Positions 1 to 8,124 of a stretch of 20,131 nt of DNA are shown here, piece by piece (the stretch's first letter is position 1; every line of letters begins with the position of its first letter). The notes below the pieces were generated by a model. It saw only the letters and a list, made by a program, of their open reading frames with translations, was not told the origin of the DNA and searched no databases. The position numbers and the translations under genes are program-made. The DNA is from a virus: positions 1 through 20,131 of the IMG/VR virus record IMGVR_UViG_3300023174_000767; one strand, 5' to 3'.

Positions 1-2
1 CT

Positions 3-3000
3 GGTATTTTAGCATCACAATATAATACAGCTTTTAATCAACCAACAGGAACTTATACAGATAAGCAGGGATATTATATTGTTCAAGGTGATGTCGCCTA
101 TGCAAGAAATACTGGACATCCAATGGTATATGGTTGCACAAATTCTACTAAAATTTATCCATATACCGCAAATGAACCATCGCTGATTCTTCCAGGATAT
201 GGATTTTTAAATGAAGTAGATAAGTATAAAACAAAAACATATGAAATGTGGCTAAGGATAAATTCTTCTACATTATCAATGAAAAGAATCATGGGTCCAG
301 TTTTTGGAAATGATGGATTATATGTTGATGCAGCAAACCTAATTCTTAAAGTAGGAACATATTTTATTTCACATTATGTTGGTGAATGGGATAGACTAAT
401 GCTTGTTCAAATAATAACATCTAAGGATGGCATTCAAATGTTTCTTAATGGTGATGTTATTGGAAATATTTCTTACGCTGTAAAGGACATACCTTTTTCT
501 GAATATTATTATCCAACAACCTTAGATAATAAAATTATTAACTCTAATTTTGAAAATCATAACTCGGGTTGGGGAACAAGAAATGGTTCAAATGCTCGTT
601 CTACTGGTGATTCTTTTATAGGGTCTGCATCAATTCTTTATACTGTTGGCTCTACTGGAACAACTGGTGGTATTAATACAGTAACAACCCCAACAACAGT
701 TGCTATTACTGCTGTTACTCCAAGTTCTCCATCTGTTGGATATGTAAAATATACAGGAAATAATATTTATTCCGTAGGCGATACTGTAACAACTTCTCTG
801 CTTGCACCAGCTGGATATAATGGAACATTTACTGTTACTGAAGCAACAGAGACATATTTTGTTGTTGCTAATGCTACAACTACAACCGTAACAGATGGTG
901 TAGGTTCTTCTTCATCTACAAGCACAAAACTAATTCCAATTTCTCCTGGAAATACATATACATATTCTATCTATATGAAAGATGTAAATACAGGAAAACA
1001 ATATAACAATGTAATAGATTATTATAACTCATCGCTAGGTTTGATTTCTGGAAGCTCATCTATTGGACCAGCAACAACAATTTCGTCTTCAGATTGGACA
1101 AGAGTAACTTATACTTTTACAGTTCCAGAAACTGTTGGAACATCTCCAACTGTTCCAGCATATGCAAGACCTTATACATATTCAAACACAACATTTGCAG
1201 TAGGTGATTCTGGAAAAACTGTGTATTATGATGGGGCATTATTCCAACAATCTACATTAGCTAATCCATATGTTTATAAAACACCAGCATCAAATATAGA
1301 ACAAGACTGGATAGGCTTTTATGCTCATTCCGATGTTTCATTAGAGGTATCTTGTGTTGCTGTATATAATTATGGAATTACAAAATCAACAGCTTTATCT
1401 AGATTTTCTTATGGTCAAGCAGTAGGTTTTCCAAAAGATGTAGTATCTGCTTATTCTGGTTCAGCAATTGTTCCAGATTATACTCTTGCAAAATATGCTA
1501 ATAATCAAAATTATGGAGTGTCACAATCTAATACTTGGAAAAGTGCAGTAACAAATAATAATTTTATTATAGACAAGGATACACTTTCAACACCAAATTA
1601 TACTTTGCCAATAATTGAGATAGAACCATCTAGCACATTAACTCAAACAGATATGCTAAATGCATTATCATCAATTAATGCAACGTACTTTGACCTTCAA
1701 CCAAACAGTACTTGGAACGGAATAGAGTCAAGAATATCTTTTAACAACTTTAAACAAATTTCAAATGATATTGATATGTTCTATACAGTATTTGATAAAT
1801 CAGAAAATAACACAGACACTAAGCAAATTATTTTTCAAATTGTAGATATAAATAAACCTAAAAATTATTTAGAAGTATCTATTTTAAACAATACTCTTGG
1901 ATATTATTTTTACTACAATTCAGATACCGCTTCAACGCTTGCAACTTTTAGTGCATCATCACTAAACACTAAATATGCAGCTGCAATAAATATTACAAAT
2001 TTAGTTACAAAAAATTCAAATTTTTCAAAGTTTTTTGCCAATAGAGAAAATCTAAAAATTTATGTTGGCGGTTCAAAAGATTTTACAGACGACCAAACAT
2101 TTACTGGAAAAATATACAGAGTTGGTTTTGGCGATTTAAGAAACTATGGCAAGGTATCTTCATCATTTAATCCTGATGGATACTATTCAACTATAACAGC
2201 AGGAAACTTAAACACACACATTGCAAATTATACTCTTTTATTAAATAATGGTTGGAGTGGACAATCATTTATGGATATTGCAGTAAATTCATATTGGCAA
2301 GATATTGTTCCTCTAAGTCGTCTTGCAAAAACGGTAGATGGTCAGTATAGACTTGATTACCTACAGTTTAATGTTGACTATCCAAATCAAATAGATGCTA
2401 CAAGTGCAGATACTAAAACATATCTAACTTTTCAAACTGGCGGAAACCCAGATATCACAACATTTGCAAACACAACAATTGTTGGAACAGATAGATATCT
2501 AAATATTACTAGTGCTTGGACAAATACTAAATATCAAGTAACTGATGGAACAGTTGTATACATACCAACAAATGTTTCATCTAGTACATTAACGCTAGGA
2601 ATTCATATAGAAACAAACAGTCCTGGAGTTATTATGAATCCGACCAACATAAGACATTTACAAATTGCTGCACAAGCAATTGGTTCAAGTACAACAATTG
2701 GAACAAACGGAGATGAACTTATTTCTTTTGGAGCAGGAAATAATCCTATACTTATTTCTAAGTCTAATGACCCATATTACTATTTAACATCACAGTCTGG
2801 ATTTAGGGTGGTAGGAACAAATGCATCAACTAGGGGATATTATTCAAATATAAATAAAGACAAGTATGATGATTTTAGTATTGGTGCTATTCAATTTTCA
2901 GCAAAGTTTCCATTAACACAATTTGCAAATACTGAAACATTAATGTTTGAATTAGAAAATGTTGATGATTCAACGAAGGTAAAGTTTTATGTAATTGGAG

Positions 3001-3536
3001 AAACATCAGCTTTGACTAGAGGTAGAATTTATGCCAAAGACCAATCTGGAGCAGTATACACAAGCTTAAAGTATTATCTAAATGGTGTAGAGGTAGATAG
3101 AGCGATTGTTTCTGTAGATGAATGGTTTATGCTAGGCATTAAGTTTACAACTGATTATAGCCTTAACTCAAAAGCTGGAAAGTTTAACTTCTCTGGTAAA
3201 CAATTAATAAATCATTTTGAGTATTTTCAACCAAACTCAAGTCAAAGAAATTCACCAATATACATATATCCAAAATGGATTAATGTTAGATATTCTGCAA
3301 CTGCATCAAAAATATGGAATGACTATACTGCATTAACTTGGCAAGATGTGGCAACAAGTCCAGCAACATCAGTATTTGTTGGTACAAACCCATCAAATAT
3401 TCAGGAAGTATTTTCAGGAACAGGTAAAAATATTGTTGGCAACGATTATAACTATCCATATCTAATACCACAATCGTTCTCATATAGAGCATTTATGGCA
3501 ATAGAGACTACCACATCTGACGCAATACTTCTATAA
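3..3536 (+). CDS. Large LamG/carbohydrate-binding-like tail or fibre protein, 5' partial
   Basis: The frame is open from base 3, 40 codons before the first in-frame ATG at 123, so the real start lies left of the window; 1177 residues are visible. Nucleotides about 225-527 read like the first part of a LamG/concanavalin-like domain (KTYEMWLRI, then MFLNGDVIGNISY), and its last strands seem to resume at about 1293-1420 (DWIGFYAHSDVSLEVSCVAV). Between them, 528-1292 resembles a CBM4/9-type carbohydrate-binding domain (NSNFENHNSGW, SDWTRVTYTFTVP, YYDGALFQQ), itself interrupted by a beta module at 705-905. A further LamG-like stretch lies near 2880-3220 (YYLNGVEVDRAIVSVDEWF). No signal peptide or membrane segment is seen. 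A virion-surface, glycan-binding tail or fibre role is inferred from domain type and context. It is unusual to find it directly upstream of the portal. The domain calls are by eye; the protein's exact place in the virion is unknown. Confidence 0.7.
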   Translation, partial: GILASQYNTAFNQPTGTYTDKQGYYIVQGDVAYARNTGHPMVYGCTNSTKIYPYTANEPSLILPGYGFLNEVDKYKTKTYEMWLRINSSTLSMKRIMGPVFGNDGLYVDAANLILKVGTYFISHYVGEWDRLMLVQIITSKDGIQMFLNGDVIGNISYAVKDIPFSEYYYPTTLDNKIINSNFENHNSGWGTRNGSNARSTGDSFIGSASILYTVGSTGTTGGINTVTTPTTVAITAVTPSSPSVGYVKYTGNNIYSVGDTVTTSLLAPAGYNGTFTVTEATETYFVVANATTTTVTDGVGSSSSTSTKLIPISPGNTYTYSIYMKDVNTGKQYNNVIDYYNSSLGLISGSSSIGPATTISSSDWTRVTYTFTVPETVGTSPTVPAYARPYTYSNTTFAVGDSGKTVYYDGALFQQSTLANPYVYKTPASNIEQDWIGFYAHSDVSLEVSCVAVYNYGITKSTALSRFSYGQAVGFPKDVVSAYSGSAIVPDYTLAKYANNQNYGVSQSNTWKSAVTNNNFIIDKDTLSTPNYTLPIIEIEPSSTLTQTDMLNALSSINATYFDLQPNSTWNGIESRISFNNFKQISNDIDMFYTVFDKSENNTDTKQIIFQIVDINKPKNYLEVSILNNTLGYYFYYNSDTASTLATFSASSLNTKYAAAINITNLVTKNSNFSKFFANRENLKIYVGGSKDFTDDQTFTGKIYRVGFGDLRNYGKVSSSFNPDGYYSTITAGNLNTHIANYTLLLNNGWSGQSFMDIAVNSYWQDIVPLSRLAKTVDGQYRLDYLQFNVDYPNQIDATSADTKTYLTFQTGGNPDITTFANTTIVGTDRYLNITSAWTNTKYQVTDGTVVYIPTNVSSSTLTLGIHIETNSPGVIMNPTNIRHLQIAAQAIGSSTTIGTNGDELISFGAGNNPILISKSNDPYYYLTSQSGFRVVGTNASTRGYYSNINKDKYDDFSIGAIQFSAKFPLTQFANTETLMFELENVDDSTKVKFYVIGETSALTRGRIYAKDQSGAVYTSLKYYLNGVEVDRAIVSVDEWFMLGIKFTTDYSLNSKAGKFNFSGKQLINHFEYFQPNSSQRNSPIYIYPKWINVRYSATASKIWNDYTALTWQDVATSPATSVFVGTNPSNIQEVFSGTGKNIVGNDYNYPYLIPQSFSYRAFMAIETTTSDAILL
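705..905 (+). repeat. Inserted beta module, copy A
   Basis: This codes a 67-residue Thr/Val/Gly-rich segment starting ITAVTPSSP, with core motifs VGDTV, YNGTF and YFVVAN. A gapless hand alignment with copy B (19846-20046) gives 38 identities in 67 positions. Similarity is mainly at protein level, with short DNA matches only, so the copies are not recent. It interrupts a carbohydrate-binding-like domain. Confidence 0.75.
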
Positions 3537-3538
3537 TA

Positions 3539-3547
3539 TGGTATACT
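3539..3547 (+). promoter_or_regulatory. Extended -10 promoter, leaderless layout, for the 3554 gene
   Basis: TGGTATACT has an extended TGN followed by the -10 hexamer TATACT at 3542-3547. Exactly 6 nt separate it from the ATG at 3554, so transcription would begin at or beside the start codon. There is no Shine-Dalgarno before that ATG. A second TATAAT overlaps the preceding stop codon at 3532-3537. No convincing -35 is present (CTGACG at 3517 is a weak match). Confidence 0.5.
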
Positions 3548-3553
3548 ATTGGT

Positions 3554-3943
3554 ATGAGAAAACCAGAACAAGAACCAATGGACGCTATGGAAAGAGCGTT
3601 AGCTAGTGCTAAAATCCAAGTAATTGAAAAAAACTATGACTGGGGTCTATATGTTTGGATTAGAGAAAATGGCAAGCCATTTCTTGATGAAGATGGAAAT
3701 ATCCTAAACATACCTTCTAAAAAGAATGACCCAGCACAAATTGCAAAACTTAAAGATGCAGCAACATATTGGGGAGAGCCAAATGGTAAACCAATATTTT
3801 ATCCTGGTCTTGGAAGAATTTCAGACGAAGAGCACAGTGAGCAGATAGACAGAATGAAACAAGGCTTTATTCCAAACCTAAATGACCTTGGTGCTGTACA
3901 GGCAGCGAAAGACACAATTGCCCTATACGGAGATGAAGAATAA
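3554..3943 (+). CDS. Small conserved-looking protein of unknown function upstream of portal
   Basis: This codes 129 residues. The product is soluble and charged, with no signal peptide or membrane helix. The N-terminal third is helical in character, followed by NYDWGLYVWIRENGKPFLDE, which looks like a short beta hairpin; a middle part holds ATYWGEPNGKPIFYPGLG, and the C-terminus is acidic. I do not recognise the family. The start has no Shine-Dalgarno but sits 6 nt after a -10 box, which supports leaderless translation from this ATG. Its stop codon overlaps the portal start by 1 nt (TAATG), so the two are probably translationally coupled and the protein may act in early head assembly. That role is inferred from position only. 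Confidence 0.75.
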   Translation: MRKPEQEPMDAMERALASAKIQVIEKNYDWGLYVWIRENGKPFLDEDGNILNIPSKKNDPAQIAKLKDAATYWGEPNGKPIFYPGLGRISDEEHSEQIDRMKQGFIPNLNDLGAVQAAKDTIALYGDEE

Positions 3944-5550
3944 TGGAAGAATACGAATACAGAATTCCTGCATCGCTATCAGAACTTGAAGAAGAGCGTA
4001 ACCAGTTTACAGAACAAGACCCATTTAATAAAACCTGGGATGATGTAAAAGCCTTTAATGGTCTAGATACAAATTTTAAAAGAAGAACTACTCGTTCATT
4101 TACTAAGGCAGAGCCAACAGCACAATATATTGATAGTGCTATGGGAATTAGTTCTGGTATTGGTGGAGCACAGTCAAAAGAGATTAATCCAGGAACAGTA
4201 TTTAGAAATGCCTACGGTCTATTTGACGTAATCACACCACCCTGGAACCTATTTGAACTTGCAAACTACTATGATACATCATTTGCTAACCACGCTGCCA
4301 TTGATGCAAAAGTAGAAAATATTGTTGGTCTTGGCTATATGTTCCAAACCACTCGCAGAACTATGATGATGTTAGAATCATCAAACAATGAATCTGCTAC
4401 AGAAAAAGCTCGCAAGCGTATCGAACGAGCCAAGGTAGAAATGAATGACTGGCTAGAATCACTAAATGATGAAGACTCATTCACAAACACTATGATGAAG
4501 GTATACACAGATGTTCAGTCAATGGGTAATGGATATCTTGAAATTGGTAGAACCACCACAGGAGAGATTGGCTATATTGGTCACATTCCTGCTGTAACAA
4601 TGCGTGTTCGTAGACTCAAGGATGGATACGTTCAGATTATTGGAAACAAAGTTGTTTACTTCCGTAATTTTGGAGCAACCAATGCAAACCTAATTACTGA
4701 CGACCCACGCCCAAATGAAATTATTCACTTCAAGGAATACTCGCCACTAAATACATACTATGGTGTTCCAGATATTATTTCTGCAATTACTGCACTACAA
4801 GGTGACCAGTTGGCTTCACAGTATAACATTGATTACTTTGGCAACAAGGGTGTTCCTCGCTACATCATTACTCTAAAGGGTGCAAAGCTATCGTCTGATG
4901 CCGAAGACAAGATGTTTAGATTCCTACAGACAAGTCTAAAGGGGCAGAATCATAGAACACTATATATTCCACTACCAGGAGATACAGAAACCAACAAGGT
5001 TGAGTTTAAAATGGAACCTGTTGAAAATAGTGTTCAAGAAGCTTCATTTAATGAATACAGAATTCGTAACCGTGATGATATTCTTGTTGCTCACCAAGTT
5101 CCACTTTCAAAAATTGGTGGTGGCGATGCAGGAGGAGTTGCAGCAGCATTAGCACAAGACCGAACATTCAAAGAGCAGGTAGCAAGACCAGCACAAACAT
5201 CACTAGAAAAGATGATTAATAGAATAGTAAAAGAAAAGACAGACCTTCTAGAATTTAAGTTTAATGAACTTACACTTACAGACGAAGTTGCTCAGTCACA
5301 AATTCTTGAGCGTTATGTTAAGACTCAAATTATGGTTCCAGATGAAGCTCGTGAAATTCTTGGTCTTGCACAAAGACCAGATGGAGATGGAGCAACTCCT
5401 ATGGAACTTACCTCAAGACAAGCAACTGATGCTCGTGCTAACCTAGCAGGTAACAGAGCAAGAGATGCAGAACGAGCAAATAATGCTTCTGATAGCACAA
5501 CCACCACCACTGGAAGAAATGCCCAGGGTGAAGGTAGAGCTTCAAATTAA
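3943..5550 (+). CDS. Portal protein, HK97/PBSX-type
   Basis: At 535 residues it is within the usual size of phage portals, which form the dodecameric ring at one capsid vertex for DNA passage and connector docking. Recognisable portal features are NIVGLGYMFQTT from residue 126, the wing/stem region GNGYLEIGRTTTGEIGYIGH, EIIHFKEYSPLNTYYGVPD with the Y-G-V-P turn at residue 273, SQYNIDYFGNKGVPRYI, and the later RNRDDILVAHQVPLSKIGG, typical of the HK97/PBSX portal branch. The C-terminal 50 residues are Ala/Asn/Thr-rich and probably disordered. It overlaps the 129-residue gene by 1 nt and lies just upstream of the protease, the normal head-module order. Confident from motifs and context. Confidence 0.92.
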   Translation: MEEYEYRIPASLSELEEERNQFTEQDPFNKTWDDVKAFNGLDTNFKRRTTRSFTKAEPTAQYIDSAMGISSGIGGAQSKEINPGTVFRNAYGLFDVITPPWNLFELANYYDTSFANHAAIDAKVENIVGLGYMFQTTRRTMMMLESSNNESATEKARKRIERAKVEMNDWLESLNDEDSFTNTMMKVYTDVQSMGNGYLEIGRTTTGEIGYIGHIPAVTMRVRRLKDGYVQIIGNKVVYFRNFGATNANLITDDPRPNEIIHFKEYSPLNTYYGVPDIISAITALQGDQLASQYNIDYFGNKGVPRYIITLKGAKLSSDAEDKMFRFLQTSLKGQNHRTLYIPLPGDTETNKVEFKMEPVENSVQEASFNEYRIRNRDDILVAHQVPLSKIGGGDAGGVAAALAQDRTFKEQVARPAQTSLEKMINRIVKEKTDLLEFKFNELTLTDEVAQSQILERYVKTQIMVPDEAREILGLAQRPDGDGATPMELTSRQATDARANLAGNRARDAERANNASDSTTTTTGRNAQGEGRASN

Positions 5551-5555
5551 AAGTG

Positions 5556-5564
5556 TGTTACAAT
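5556..5564 (+). promoter_or_regulatory. Extended -10 promoter candidate upstream of the protease gene
   Basis: TGTTACAAT lies just after the portal stop and has one mismatch to the TGTTATAAT boxes at 8101 and 12884. It would give a leader of about 35 nt. A second possible -10, TATAAT at 5592-5597, is 9 nt before the ATG. The weak inverted repeat ATACC...GGTAT (5574-5592) lies between them. Confidence 0.4.
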
Positions 5565-5606
5565 AGAATAACAATACCTATAAAAAGGGTATATAATTAA
5601 GGTAAT

Positions 5607-6884
5607 ATGACTATTCAAAAAGCTCATTGGGATACCGATGGCGATAATGTTCGCTTGTCGATGCCATTTAATAAAGTAGATAAAGAGAGGCGTATCGTCT
5701 CTGGCTTTGCCACACTTGACAATGTTGACAGACAAAATGATATTGTCACACCAGAAGCCTCCATGAAGGCATTCCAAAAATTCCGTGGAAACATCCGTGA
5801 AATGCACCAACCTGTAGCTGTTGGCAAGATGGTTTCCTTTAAAGAAGATAAATATTTTGACCCAGAAACAAAGAAGATGTATTCTGGTATTTATGTATCT
5901 ACATATATTTCAAAAGGTGCTCAAGACACTTGGGAAAAAGTTCTAGACGGAACTCTTTCTGGTTTTTCTATTGGTGGCAAAATGAATAAGTATGATACTG
6001 CCTATAATGAAGAAGTTTCAAAAAAAGTTCGTATTATCAAAGACTATGACTTAATGGAACTATCTCTTGTAGACACACCTGCAAATCAATTTGCAAGTAT
6101 TCTTTCTGTTGAAAAGGTAGATGGAGTTGATGTTTTCAAAGGTGAAAGCGTTGACACAATTATCGAAAATGTATTCTGGGATTCTGAGTCAGGACTAGTT
6201 TTGCTTTCAGAAAAAGAAACAGAGGTAAGCCCAACAACTGGGGTACCTATGCAGAACATTGGTTTCGTTGAGAAAAATGATAACGAAAAAACAGAAATGC
6301 TAAAGTTCTTAGTTGATAGTGCTAAAGGCATTAATGTTACTAAGATAAATAAGGAGAATGATAACATGGCAAACGAAATCGTAAATGAAGTAGTAGCCGA
6401 AGTCGCTCCAGAGGCAGAAGTTGTAGTTGACGCTCCTGCTACAGAAGAAGTTGTTGAGACTGTTGTTGCAGAAGAAGCCATCGAGGCTCCTATTGTTGAC
6501 GCAGACCCAGCCATTGTAGAAGAAGTTGTAGAAGAAGTTGTCGGAGAAGATGCAGCAATTGCTAAGTCTGTTACCGAACTAGCTTCAACCGTTACAACAG
6601 CCTTTAGCGACATCACAGCAATTGTCAAGTCACTAGCAGATGCTAACACAGCACTAGTTAACGACATGGCAGAACTTAAAAAGTCACTTAATCTTGTATC
6701 AGCAAAAATTGAAGATGCAGAATCAGACTTTAACAATTTCGGAAAACGAATTGACGCAGTAGAAGCAGATACCGCTTTCCGTAAATCTGGAGACCTCAGT
6801 GAGGTTCTACAGCATCAACCAGAACAGGTTGAGAAATCCCTATGGGGCGGAAGTTTCCTCAAAACATCCGATTTGTTTAGATAA
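5607..6884 (+). CDS. Prohead serine protease with C-terminal scaffold-like region
   Basis: This codes 425 residues. Residues 1-165 match the HK97/XkdF-type prohead protease: NVDRQNDIVTPEA, H67 in EMHQP, S121 in LSGFSIGG and E151 in LMELSLVDTPAN. These occur in the order of the His/Ser/Glu triad known for the HK97 protease, which cleaves scaffold and capsid delta regions inside the prohead. Residues 254-330 are strongly acidic and Val/Glu/Ala-rich, and about 335-395 is a likely coiled coil (VNDMAELKKSLNLVSAKIED), as in scaffolding proteins. The protein is therefore probably a protease-scaffold fusion. The ATG at 5607 has only a weak AAGG site 4 nt upstream. An internal start at 6366 could make the scaffold alone. 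The protease assignment is firm; the scaffold role is inferred. Confidence 0.88.
   Translation: MTIQKAHWDTDGDNVRLSMPFNKVDKERRIVSGFATLDNVDRQNDIVTPEASMKAFQKFRGNIREMHQPVAVGKMVSFKEDKYFDPETKKMYSGIYVSTYISKGAQDTWEKVLDGTLSGFSIGGKMNKYDTAYNEEVSKKVRIIKDYDLMELSLVDTPANQFASILSVEKVDGVDVFKGESVDTIIENVFWDSESGLVLLSEKETEVSPTTGVPMQNIGFVEKNDNEKTEMLKFLVDSAKGINVTKINKENDNMANEIVNEVVAEVAPEAEVVVDAPATEEVVETVVAEEAIEAPIVDADPAIVEEVVEEVVGEDAAIAKSVTELASTVTTAFSDITAIVKSLADANTALVNDMAELKKSLNLVSAKIEDAESDFNNFGKRIDAVEADTAFRKSGDLSEVLQHQPEQVEKSLWGGSFLKTSDLFR
6366..6884 (+). CDS. Possible free scaffold protein from an internal in-frame start
   Basis: Within the protease gene the ATG at 6366 (residue 254, MANEIVNEVVAEV) is in frame. 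It is preceded by AAGGAG at 6351-6356, 9 nt upstream and better than the site of the full gene. Translation here would give a 172-residue acidic, coiled-coil protein with no protease domain. Nested protease/scaffold genes of this kind are known (lambda C/Nu3). The product is inferred from the start signal and protein character. Confidence 0.5.
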   Translation: MANEIVNEVVAEVAPEAEVVVDAPATEEVVETVVAEEAIEAPIVDADPAIVEEVVEEVVGEDAAIAKSVTELASTVTTAFSDITAIVKSLADANTALVNDMAELKKSLNLVSAKIEDAESDFNNFGKRIDAVEADTAFRKSGDLSEVLQHQPEQVEKSLWGGSFLKTSDLFR

Positions 6885-6896
6885 ATCAAATTCACT

Positions 6897-6904
6897 AGGA
6901 GGTG
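6897..6904 (+). promoter_or_regulatory. Strong Shine-Dalgarno of the major capsid gene
   Basis: AGGAGGTG lies 6 nt before the ATG at 6911, near-perfect complementarity to the 16S 3' end. It decides the start: the in-frame GTG at 6902 is part of this site, so the longer reading is not the real protein. Confidence 0.85.
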
Positions 6905-6910
6905 AAAATT

Positions 6911-8035
6911 ATGTCGGAAGAAATTATTATTAATAAAAACTATCCAGGTTCAGGTGGTTACACTGCAGCAGAAGTAAATGCTCAGGGTGGCTTTGCATCT
7001 GGAAACATTGGTGGTGTAACAAGCCCAGGTCTTTCAGTCCTTGGTAACATCCCAACAGCTCAATATGGTGTGACAACTGGTTCTAACGCAGTTGACCCAT
7101 CACGTGAGCTAAACCCAACATTCGCTGGTGCTGGTATTCTACGTCCTGAACAGGCTCGTAGATTCATTGAGTACGTTTGGGATGGTACCGTTCTTGCAAA
7201 AGATGGTCGTCGTGTCACAATGCGAGCCAACATCATGGAACTTGAAAAGGTTAACGTTGGTGAGCGTGTTATCCGTGCTGCCAACCAAGGTGACCCAACC
7301 TACACAAACGCTGGTGCTACATTCAGCAAGGTTGAACTTACTACCAAAAAGATTCGTCTTGACTGGGAAGTATCATCCGAAGCTCTTGAAGACAACATCG
7401 AAGGTGCTGCTCTTGAAGACCACCTAGTTCGTTTGATGACACAGGCTTTTGCCAATGACATCGAAGACCTAGCAATCAATGGTACAGGTACAGGTGCGAA
7501 CAACTTCCTTAACATTCTGGAAGGTTTCGTAAGCCGTACAAAGACTGATGGTTGGGCACACGAATACGTTGCTACAGTTGCTAACAACGCATTCACACCA
7601 GAAGTACTACAGCAAGTTGTTGACCGCCTACCACGTAAGTATCGTGCTCTAAAGACTGGTCTAAAGTTCTACGCAGGAACTTCAGCATTCCAGGGCATTG
7701 TACGTCAGAATGGTACCGCTGCAAACAACATTTGGTCATACGAATATCGTAACGCTTACTTGGATGGTAACAACCAGGTTCTAGGCGATGCTCGTACTAC
7801 TCGTGTACTAGGTATTCCTGTCATGGAAGTTCCTTACTACCCAGAAGGCTTCGTTGACCTTACCTTCCCAAGCAACCGTATTTGGGGTTTCCAGAGAGAC
7901 ATCACTGTAAACCGCTTCTACGTAGCAAAGAAGGACACCATTGAATACACCGTATTTGTACGTTTTGGTATTCAGTGGGAAGAGCAGGACGCTATCGCAT
8001 ACGTTGACAGCGACTCAATCGACTCAAGCCTATAA
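6911..8035 (+). CDS. Major capsid protein, HK97 fold
   Basis: This codes 374 residues from the ATG at 6911. It follows the protease, carries the strongest ribosome site in the window and ends at a strong terminator, as expected for the most abundant virion protein. HK97-fold features are the spine helix and surrounding strands (KIRLDWEVSSEALEDN, then ANDIEDLAINGTGTG), the A-domain-like TPEVLQQVVDRLPRKYR, GTSAFQGIVRQ, VLGIPVMEVPYYP, and a C-terminal strand series (VNRFYVAKKDTIEYTVFVRF). The first 70 or so residues are Gly/Ala/Ser-rich and could be a flexible arm or a delta-like region removed by the protease; no cleavage site can be assigned. Codons favour AAC, GAC, TAC and CGT more than neighbouring genes, consistent with high expression. 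Confidence 0.92.
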   Translation: MSEEIIINKNYPGSGGYTAAEVNAQGGFASGNIGGVTSPGLSVLGNIPTAQYGVTTGSNAVDPSRELNPTFAGAGILRPEQARRFIEYVWDGTVLAKDGRRVTMRANIMELEKVNVGERVIRAANQGDPTYTNAGATFSKVELTTKKIRLDWEVSSEALEDNIEGAALEDHLVRLMTQAFANDIEDLAINGTGTGANNFLNILEGFVSRTKTDGWAHEYVATVANNAFTPEVLQQVVDRLPRKYRALKTGLKFYAGTSAFQGIVRQNGTAANNIWSYEYRNAYLDGNNQVLGDARTTRVLGIPVMEVPYYPEGFVDLTFPSNRIWGFQRDITVNRFYVAKKDTIEYTVFVRFGIQWEEQDAIAYVDSDSIDSSL

Positions 8036-8054
8036 TCTTGAGTTAACCCATTTA

Positions 8055-8088
8055 AGGGGACAGAGGCTTCGGCTTCTGTCCCTTTTTT
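8055..8088 (+). terminator. Intrinsic terminator after the capsid gene
   Basis: The stem arms are 8056-8067 and 8072-8083, closed by a C(TTCG)G tetraloop at 8068-8071 and followed by a run of T to 8088. About 12 base pairs form, with two G-T wobbles. It lies 20 nt after the capsid stop. Confidence 0.92.
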
Positions 8089-8100
8089 GGTTCATTAATC

Positions 8101-8109
8101 TGTTATAAT
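8101..8109 (+). promoter_or_regulatory. Extended -10 promoter for the connector operon
   Basis: TGTTATAAT, with TATAAT at 8104-8109, comes 12 nt after the terminator T-run. The expected start near 8116 leaves a very short leader that contains GGAGG (8116-8120), 4 nt before the ATG at 8125. No -35 is recognisable. The same nonamer recurs exactly at 12884. Confidence 0.6.
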
Positions 8110-8124
8110 ATAATCGGAGGAATA

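Noticed and set aside
814-819. TATAAT inside the left-hand gene as an internal promoter
   Set aside because: Such hexamers are expected by chance in AT-rich coding sequence, and this one lacks the TGN extension and a nearby start.
5574-5592. Inverted repeat ATACC...GGTAT before the protease gene as an operator or terminator
   Set aside because: Only 5 base pairs with no T-run; too weak to call as a separate feature.
6086-6736. Minus-strand open frame of 216 codons opposite the protease/scaffold gene
   Set aside because: Its Ser/Thr-rich product mirrors the Glu/Val/Ala-rich codons of the plus-strand gene; no ribosome site or family resemblance.
6902-6910. GTG start giving a 3-residue longer capsid protein
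   Set aside because: The GTG lies inside the AGGAGGTG ribosome site; the ATG at 6911 is at ideal spacing.
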